Of a stretch of DNA of 22,980 nucleotides, positions 15,938 through 22,980 are shown in pieces (the stretch's first letter is position 1; every line of letters begins with the position of its first letter). The notes below the pieces were generated by a model. It did no database searches. It was given only the letters and a program-made list of their open reading frames with translations, and had not been told where the DNA came from. This DNA comes from Mnemiopsis leidyi (lineage: Eukaryota; Ctenophora; Tentaculata; Lobata; Bolinopsidae), in NCBI GenBank assembly GCA_000226015.1, contig JH152968.1, forward strand, positions 130,412 to 153,391, written 5' to 3'. The position numbers and the translations under genes are program-made.

Positions 15938-18900
15938 TTGTCACTAAAGTACAACATCAAACGAGCCTTATTCTTGAGGAAACTGAATCGAGAGCCATGT
16001 GACGCGATTGTCACTTGAAAGTAATGTGATACAAATGTGGTGTTCTGTAAAAAAGTCACGATGCAAAATGATGTCTTGACTGTCAAAAAACGAAAAGAAA
16101 TTTCTACTCAGCCATATAATAGACCTGCACTCAGCAGATAAAAATTTAATTATTATTATTTAATTATGTTAAACTTAATCAACAGCTTTGACAGCTAGAC
16201 GTGAAGTTCAACTTTACGCCAACGCAGATGCGCTAGGCAAGTATGCAGTTCCACAACTTCAAATACTAATGCGGTAGCAAATATTTATGCTGCTCAGAGG
16301 TACTGCAGTAAACCACAACAAACCCGACATACCTATGAGTATAGTGACAAGACCGCCAGGAATGAGAACACTGAAGGTGGCATGAAGCAGGTATATCGTG
16401 AACTCTACCAGAGAGAGGATCGGCTGGAAGATGAAGAGGAAGATCTGGACAGTGTAGTAGTAAGCGTGGTAGAAGAGAGATAGTATCAGCTGGACACTCA
16501 GAGTTAGTATCATCTAGGGTAGGGGAGTTGGTGTTAGTTGTTAGACCGTAGAGAATCATCAGTTTAGCATCAGTTTAGCATCAGTTTAAGTGTGACAATG
16601 TTAGTTCAAGCGATGTATTTATACAGGCTCTGTTTACTTATAGTGCTAGTTTTTTGTAATTCTTTTAATTCTTTAAGAACTTAAATATTCTTAATTGTTA
16701 AATAAGCTTTATTTCTTAAGCTTTAACAAATTAGCATATGATAGGACTTGTATTTCAGTAAGTACAGAACTTATGTTAAATACTTTAGTATTGGAGAATT
16801 ACCTTGACATTTTCCAGTTCAAACTCGTAATACTCTGCAAGGACACAGACGTTAAACCATATCTGGGCAGGGATATTCAGCAACTTTGTCAGCACTAAAA
16901 CCAGACTCGAGCAGACAGTCTCGAACATCGTCGGTAGGATCTGCGGGTTGTATGAGTTTAGTTGATTTATAGAATTTGGTATTTATGAAATTTGTTATTT
17001 ATAGATTTTATTATTTATCATTTATTTCTATTTACAAGAAATAGAAATTTGCAAATGACAGGATTCCTGATGTTAAGTTGTGTGCCTTTGACAGAACATT
17101 GCGCCGTTTTTTCCCAACTTAACGTTACACCCAACTGTACGTTACATCACCCCTAAATACACGCTACTCGATCCCAACCTCGCTTATTGGACAAAAGTGT
17201 GATAACTACACTGGTACTCTATATTGGATAATATTATGATTAGCTTACACGGCATATCTGTGACGATCCTAGACTACTTTCATTCTTCACTTCCATGCTG
17301 TCCTTCAGCTTCTGTTGAACTGTCAAGTTTCTTATTGTAAGATTTCTACTTATTAAGGAGGAGAATCGCGAACCAATATCAGTCGCTATCTGGAAAGGCA
17401 GTACAGTGCTCATCATTCGCTCAGTGCTTATCCGAATAATTGAAAACTTAACTAATTAAGTTGTCCTGGCCCTGCAGCAAATTATCACTTTGCTTAGCTT
17501 AGTTCCTCGTTGGAGATAGAAACGCATAAGCTCTGGTGAGAGTGTAAGTACATTCGGCCGTTCAACTGTCTATATCGTTGAAAAGTCGACATAATTCGGC
17601 AGTTTCAACTGTCTATATCGTTGAAAAGTCGACATAATTCGGCAGTTTCAACTGTCTATATCGTTGTTAAGTTGACATAATTCGGCAGTTTCAACTGTCT
17701 ATATCGTTGTTAAGTTGACATAATTCGGCAGTTTCAACTGTCTATATCGTTGTTAAGTTGACATAATTCGGCAGTTTCAACTGTCTATATCGTGTGTATA
17801 TCGTTGTTAAGTTGACATAATTAATCTTTCCCTCGAAATCAGATCTGTATTTGTATACACCACGGCCAGGGGACATGGATTGGATGGGGACATGGATTGT
17901 ATTGAGGAGTCTACTATATTGACATTCTACTTAGTCGACCTAGAGTATTACATGGAATAACATTCTACTTAGTCGACCTAGAGTATTACATGGAATAACA
18001 TTATACTTAGTCGACCTAGAGTATTACATGGAATAACATTCTACTTAGTCGACCTAGAGTATTACATGGAATAACATTCTACTTAGTCGACCTAGAGTAT
18101 TACATGGAATAACATTCTACTTAGTCGACCTAGAGTATTACATGGAATAACAGTCTACGTTAAGTTAAAACATGTAAACTCAGTCAATCTTACGCGTCGC
18201 AGATCGCTCTAGTTGTTCATTATTCGGTGTTTTGCATGTAGTTCGCGAGTGTGCATGGCTACGACTAGATATTTTCAAGATTTTGTTAGGTCTTAAGGCT
18301 GTGTTTAATCACAAGCAGCGACTATTACATGCCTTACTCCTATTATATCGTACATTCTCCAATCACACGTACTATACTGGTCAATTAAAGAATAATGCCG
18401 GCGTGATGTTAACAATGCTCGCCTTCAACTCAGAATGACACAGCTTTCTACCGCAGTCTGTTTACACCTGCTCTCTGTGTGGACCGGTAGTAGAACTACC
18501 ACTTCCCACATCAGCCAGACTGGTCGTTTTCTAATCGTGTTATTCAATATTTACACTGGGTAGTTAAAGACCGCTGGATTCTGAGTCCAGTCACTTGGTC
18601 AGTGTGATGTGTATATGTTCTGGACCCGACGCTGAAAGTTTGAGTAAGCGGAGTGTTTCAGGTTGAATTGTACTGTTTTGACTCACTAACATTTAAGATT
18701 TGACAGCTGTTCAAGTTGATTTGCGGGGTTGAATACTTTGATGATTTTCACGCGATTGTTTTCCGGAAGTAGGATATAAAAACAGAGAAGCGGCCGAAAA
18801 CCCGCAGATCGCTAATCGTGTTAGCATCTTGTTGTTGTTCTCATATGCGTTACTCCCGGTCATTGTTAATATGATCAACATTTTTTGTAGTAACAACATA

Positions 18901-21719
18901 CCTTGTACACGACATTGCCTTCATTTTATCCACAGTTGAAGTTCTAGTGCCTACTAGAATTTTGCTTAAATTGAAGTTTAGTAGCACATGGACTGTAAAG
19001 CTTGAGCAATCTGCCCAGGGCGTGCCTCGTACATTGTATTTGTACATTGTACAAGCTTCAGTATCGGAGGTGAAAGTGTGACGCATAAAGATCTCATCAA
19101 CAGAGGTTTTTCAGTAGCTGCAGCAAATTTCTCCCACTTAATTTTCTAGGAAACAATTTGCGACATATCTGCAAGACGTATTCTTGTACAGTTAGCTCTG
19201 CAACTTTCTAGGAAGACGATTATTTTCAGCCTTCTGTTGTACTTCATGCTTTATGTTTGATCAATGACACTTACTGTACTGTGTTACACGAATAAATCGC
19301 ATTTAAATTGGAGACTACGTTATAGGAGCTTTTGTTTTACTGACACTCATTATGCAGCCACAAAATAATGTTCTGACGTATTTAGGTCAGTCGTGGATTT
19401 GCTTTGCTTTTCTTTTGTTTAGATATTGATCAACGCAAACTGCAATAAACATATCAACTTGTGATAGTTTATTGATCACGGTCCGTAAATAATTACTATT
19501 TTTTGACTAAGATTTATCACGATCCGTAAATAATTACAATTTTTCTGACTAAGATTTATCACGATCCGTAAATAATAACAATTTTTCTGACTAAGATAGG
19601 ATCAGTTTATTACTTCCAGTGTCTAGGATGGGAGGTGTGGCGGTAGAAAAACTTGTTTCTGTGAAGAACAAAGCGATCAGTATGATGCCACTGAGAGCTG
19701 AGGACCGAGCAGAGCTCGAAAGAATGGAGATCGGGTTCATGGTGATGCACTGTTTTGCCGCCACCGCCGCCAGCAAATGGTAGTTAACCAACACCAATGC
19801 CTTTACTGTCTAGAAATTTCATCATAAACCTTTTTAAGTACACGTTTTAGGAATAAACCTACAAAAATTAATTTAAATTTGTTCCGAGAAGATAAAATAT
19901 CCATGCAGTGTAATGTGGATTTAACACTCCAAATTTCGCAGGGTAGACGAATTGCTGAAATTCAAAGTTCCGGCCGCTGGAGTAACTCTCACCTTGCTAC
20001 TCTTATCTGTTTGTTATTGACTGTTTGGGGGATCAATAACTTTGGACAGAGATTCATAGCAATTGATTTGTTGCAAGAGACGAGGCGCTCAATATAATGT
20101 ACTTGTCGGAGGACAGACTTTCAGAAAATGATTTGAATATGAAAGATTATTTAGATTTGGAGAAAAGTCAGATTTCTTTATATTCTCAGTAACACTCATT
20201 AAAACCATATTCACTAGGTTCTTTGTAAGATTGAGTAAGTTAACGAATTTATTAAAACAAGAAATAGCCTGTAGCGGGCAACGCCCGTAACTTATGCGGA
20301 TAAAAAGGCAGATATGTCATGTAATTGTCGTGACATCCATCATAGCAACCAGCTCTCAAAAGTGAACATAAAGAATTGACTGTAGAACTTATGCGGAGAG
20401 TTTTGACAAGATTGACAAGGGTTTTCTGAAACTTAAATGAAGTGTTTTGGCTTGCGGCAGATAGCTCCACTTGTCACAGCCCCCTAAGTTAGTTCGGTTA
20501 AAATTGTGAATTGGTTTCCTCTGTAAGCTCTGTCCCTAGCTTCGACGTTTAGTCATCTATTCTATTTCGAGACCAAATGGACGTGTCTCAATGCGCGTCA
20601 AAACACAACGCGCGCCACGTATGAACAAACGCGCGTCTCCCCTTATGCCCACAATGAAAAGTGATGTGCTTAGTAGATAAAACCGTAAAAACGCGCGTTA
20701 CGTTTTGGCGGAATTTGTTTCGTCAACACTAAGTCAGCTAGTAAATAAACCGTAATAATATAGAATTCGGCAAATACCTCAGGCGAGGCTTAACGTAGCT
20801 GCCGTCACTGAGCTACCGTCACTCTACCGTCCCCAATCATTGTTGAATATTTCTTCGAACGATTAAGCGATAATATTCTACCCAATTAGCAATAATTGAC
20901 ATTACTAATAGTCGTGTTAATCGGGGTCGGTCGAAAGTTTGACATTCGTACTTCGTGGCACTTAATCATATGACAAATCTATGTTTTCTATTAACCGATC
21001 TATGTCGGATTAAAACCAAAGTCCACGTTTCACCTCCCAAAAAGATAGACGCAGACACAGTTCCACTCGGACTCGAACATCCTACCTCATGAATGCGAAT
21101 TGATTTATTTCATCGTCGAAGACTTTCGTTGAGCCTTAATTACGCATGGCGGGGGTACAAAATTGCCAAAGTTTTTATTACGCACTTATTAAAATAATTA
21201 ACAGTTTTACATTTATTAACAGTTTAACATTAAACAGGATATTTCTATATTAACATAGGGAACAATTATAGAGAACTTTTACCTGACAACATGATATCTG
21301 CAGAGCACGGATGATGAAGTAAGTAATGTATTTAGCGGATGTTATCAGGCTTATCAGTGTGTTGAAGATAAAGTTGCTTCCTTGCTCCAGTACAGACTTC
21401 AGTATCATCTGGAACAGTTTTACTTTTAAGTGTACGCTCAATATTCGTGCACTGTTTGAATTTACTATCCGACTTATAAAATAATCTGCAAATCGATGGG
21501 ATATTGGATCTGAAATTTAAAAAAAAGGCTGAATGAGATTAAATACAAACTATTTACCCATGTGACAGAAGAGAGATCGCAGAAAGCAAACTTGAGTTCT
21601 ACCAGATAAGACAGTGTCTGCGCAGTGTAAAGTCCACTAGGAATCAGGAAAGTAAATATCCCAATTACTAAATTACCCCAGTCGAGCAATATTCGTAATA
21701 CCTGCGTGAGTTTGTACAT
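15503..21719 (-). CDS. RNF26: RNF26-like multi-span membrane RING E3 ubiquitin ligase, 5 exons
   Basis: Exons on the - strand: 21719-21558, 21408-21283, 16940-16803, 16513-16333 and 15912-15503. They sum to 1017 nt in one frame (338 aa plus stop). Junctions 1-3 are phase 0; the fourth is phase 1. Exons 1-4 encode hydrophobic, membrane-spanning protein; exon 5 starts with another segment (LLICITNFLLAGLITFW), then a proline-rich linker, an acidic helix (EEELQEQLDTEREQ) and a C-terminal C3HC4 RING. Putative zinc ligands: C287, C290, C302, H304, C308, C311, C323, C326. The ending CPLCRRG then IYL resembles human RNF26, an ER/perinuclear ligase that positions endosomes and ubiquitinates STING (family knowledge). 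The start ATG has an in-frame TAA four codons upstream. Exon 3 has a good acceptor (ACCCGCAG) and donor (AAG/GTAATT); exon 4 has CCCTACCCTAG and GTATGT. The acceptors of exons 2 and 5 are weaker. Missing exons in the 4.3-kb second intron are possible. ATTAAA at 15220-15215 may be the poly(A) signal. Confidence 0.72.
16556..16587. repeat. 11-bp repeat x 3
   Basis: ATCAGTTTAGC occurs three times in a row (the last copy imperfect), within intron 3 of the RNF26-like gene, about 40 nt upstream of the exon 4 acceptor on the - strand. Confidence 0.8.
17552..17822. repeat. Minisatellite, 43-bp unit x 6
   Basis: Units start at 17552, 17594, 17637, 17680, 17723 and 17766 and read ATTCGGCAGTTTCAACTGTC then TATATCGTTG plus either AAAAGTCGACATA (first two) or TTAAGTTGACATA (rest). 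The last unit has a local TATATCGTG/TGTATATCG stutter. It lies in intron 2 of the RNF26-like gene. Confidence 0.95.
17922..18149. repeat. Minisatellite, 38-bp unit x 6
   Basis: Six nearly identical 38-bp units start at 17922, 17960, 17998, 18036, 18074 and 18112, beginning ACATTCTACTTAGTCGACCT. A decayed seventh starts at 18150. Only one base varies (ATTATAC in the third unit). It lies about 100 bp from the 43-bp array in the same intron. Both arrays contain GTCGAC, but the units are otherwise different. Confidence 0.95.
18180..19474. other. Unassigned intron sequence
   Basis: Part of the large second intron of the RNF26-like gene. Around 18850-19086 open frames occur on both strands with plausible splice signals (CAAG/GTATGT on -, TTTATCCACAG on +), but neither peptide resembles a known family nor fits the flanking exon phases, so no exon is called. 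Confidence 0.35.
19475..19597. repeat. Tandem repeat, about 42-bp unit x 3
   Basis: Three copies of 41-42 bp start at 19475, 19516 and 19558, on the pattern ATCACGATCCGTAAATAATT then ACAATTTTTCTGACTAAGATTT. Copy 1 is most diverged. The array directly precedes the small + strand ORF. Confidence 0.9.
19628..19783 (+). CDS. Possible small ORF or terminal exon, 51 aa, unrecognised
   Basis: ATG to TAG encodes 51 aa: MGGVAVEKLVSVKNKAISMM, then a charged stretch PLRAEDRAELERME, then a short hydrophobic tail IGFMVMHCFAATAASKW. It is GC-richer and has a more coding-like residue mix than the surrounding intron DNA. An acceptor-like TTACTTCCAG ends at 19619, and AATAAA lies about 70 nt after the stop near 19852, which fits a 3' terminal exon on the + strand. 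It would be nested in intron 2 of the RNF26-like gene, on the opposite strand. The - strand of the same segment is also open with a hydrophobic stretch, but its splice phases do not fit that gene. I recognise no family. Confidence 0.3.
   Translation: MGGVAVEKLVSVKNKAISMMPLRAEDRAELERMEIGFMVMHCFAATAASKW
19860..21282. other. Unassigned intron sequence
   Basis: Remainder of intron 2 of the RNF26-like gene, up to exon 2 on the - strand. Short open frames at 19879-20097 and 20100-20192 (+) have no recognisable similarity. A patch at 20580-20710 is rich in CGCGCG words, unusual for this AT-rich region. No convincing extra exon was found, but short ones could be missed. Confidence 0.35.
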
Positions 21720-22290
21720 TTTTACATATTAATTGGATGTTTTCGTGGAATGTATTTATTGTATGTACAATAAACAAATGTCTTGTATGTGTTTGTGTTA
21801 TAGCAGTAACAAGTTTTAATTTAAATAAACTTCTGAACGATTATTTGCACTTATTGGTTGTTTACAACTCCTCATATACAACAATGCAACAAGTAAGTAA
21901 TGTGATAATGTCATCTACTTAAAGCTAAGTTAGAACTGTCAAGAAATGGTTATTTTATATGGGTTAACAACAGCCACCTCTGCGTGTGTATGTTATACTC
22001 GTGAGTCGCTAATTATGTTCATAATTTGCAATCATAGACGCATATGTGTACGAATTTATGCACATATATGATAAAGTCACCAGTGTAAAACAACGTATAT
22101 AAGATCATTGTCATTAGAAACCCCCCTATTTGTGCGTTTTGGGGGTTCCGTGGGAAAAAAATTCACTGCACCTCCAATGTTTAAGTTTGAAACATAATTT
22201 TGAAATCTGTCGTACAGAATTGTTTGGGGTTCAAAATAGTGTTGGGATCAACTCGCTATCTCATTCAGCTTAGCCTGTGGATCTCTCTAA
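21720..22290. other. Presumed upstream region of the RNF26-like gene
   Basis: This should hold the promoter and 5' UTR of the - strand gene, but no TATA box at a convincing position or splice acceptor next to the ATG was found. A small hairpin with AACCCCC and GGGGGTT arms lies at about 22120-22147. Confidence 0.35.
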
Positions 22291-22980
22291 ACTTCGAGGG
22301 AATTTTGAGGCTAACTTTTTTACCTCACTGTTTTTTCAAGTTACATTGTACCTACTGTGAATAAGTATGAGGATGATACTCACAGCCTTTGTACTATTGA
22401 GGACGGGGAGTATTTTGGCGAGGTCAAATTGAGGCTAACCGCCTGTTTAAGGAGGGAAATGAGGCTAACTAATTTTATTTTGCGTATATCTTCAGTTACC
22501 AACATCGGTAATGGTCGACCATGTATAAGTTATAAACATTAATCGATTACCTATCATCTAAGTTATCTATTGGCACATGATCGAGGGTGCAAGAGGCCAA
22601 AATGAGGCTAACAAAATTGTGAGACGGAAATATTTCTTTAGGTATAGCTACATCTCAGAGCATTGCAGATATAACGATGAAACTTTCGGAACATATACAA
22701 TCAAGGACGGGGTGTATTTTGGCGAGGTCAAATTGAGGCTAACCACCTCTTTAAGGAGGGAAATGAGGCTAACAATTTTTATTTTATGTATATCCTCAGC
22801 TACCAACATCAGTAATGGTCGGCCATGTGTCAGTAATAAACATCAATCGATTGCCTATCATCTAAGTAATCTATTGACACATAATCGAGGATGAAAGAGG
22901 CCAAAATGAGGCTAACAAAATTTTGAGACGGAAATATTTCTTAAGGTTAAGCTACCTCTCACAGCATTGCAGATATAACG
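22290..22980. repeat. Satellite with 304-bp period, continues past the window
   Basis: Matching landmarks are exactly 304 bp apart: GGACGGGG at 22401 and 22705, GAGACGGAAATATTTCTT at 22621 and 22925. Within each unit TGAGGCTAAC recurs three times; seven copies occur at 22306, 22430, 22460, 22603, 22734, 22764 and 22907. About 2.3 units are visible and the first is diverged at its left edge with a 7-bp deletion. The two full units differ at roughly one base in ten. 304 is not a multiple of three, so the open frames seen in each unit cannot continue from one unit to the next. Confidence 0.92.

Noticed and set aside
18850..19086. Possible exon on either strand with decent splice motifs
   Set aside because: Both strands are open, neither peptide is recognisable, and the - strand version is hydrophilic and does not fit the exon phases of the RNF26-like gene.
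19591..19797. - strand frame with a hydrophobic stretch as an extra RNF26-like exon
   Set aside because: No donor in the required phase 0 was found; the + strand reading of the same DNA looks more coding-like.
21060..21090. TTCGAGTCC T-loop-like motif on the - strand
   Set aside because: The flanking bases do not form a T stem and no other tRNA arms are visible.
22357..22894. Two similar protein-like frames suggesting a repeated protein domain
   Set aside because: They are successive units of the satellite; the 304-bp period shifts frame between units and the changes are not mainly at silent sites.

Overview
The window looks like nuclear DNA of an invertebrate animal. It is AT-rich and gene-poor, and its protein-coding genes are cut into short exons with GT-AG introns. 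It also holds a LINE fragment, terminal-inverted-repeat elements and an unusual number of minisatellites. No bacterial or organellar features are seen, and the exact phylum cannot be read from the sequence.

Two spliced genes can be rebuilt exon by exon. On the + strand, 1884-7404 holds a complete seven-exon gene for a SURF4/Erv29-type ER cargo receptor (274 aa, KKxx-type C-terminus). On the - strand, 21719-15503 holds a five-exon gene for an RNF26-like multi-span membrane RING E3 ligase (338 aa as joined here). The two are tail-to-tail, about 8 kb apart. None of the short open frames in the gene-free DNA between them resembles a known protein.

Layout: 1-1139 is unassigned DNA. 1140-1691 is a CCGG-rich, hAT-like MITE candidate with an 11-copy 19-bp array. 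1884-7404 is SURF4, whose introns 5 and 6 carry three minisatellites. 7405-10684 is unassigned AT-rich DNA. 10685-10864 is a 36-bp minisatellite, 11101-11180 a nested palindrome, and 12580-13051 a Tc1/mariner-type MITE with TA flanks. A possible core promoter and small ORF follow at 13052-13349. 13506-14081 is the 3' end of a 5'-truncated LINE on the - strand. 15503-21719 is the RNF26-like gene, whose 4.3-kb second intron holds three more minisatellites and a possible small + strand ORF with a poly(A) signal. From about 22,290 to the end runs a satellite with a 304-bp period that leaves the window.

Both genes encode ER membrane proteins. In vertebrates both families have been linked to the ER-Golgi handling of STING, but shared function here is inference from family knowledge only. 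I see no clearly new gene system. The most unusual aspects are the dense minisatellites, some carrying splice-signal-like motifs inside introns, and the multi-exon structure of the RNF26-like gene.
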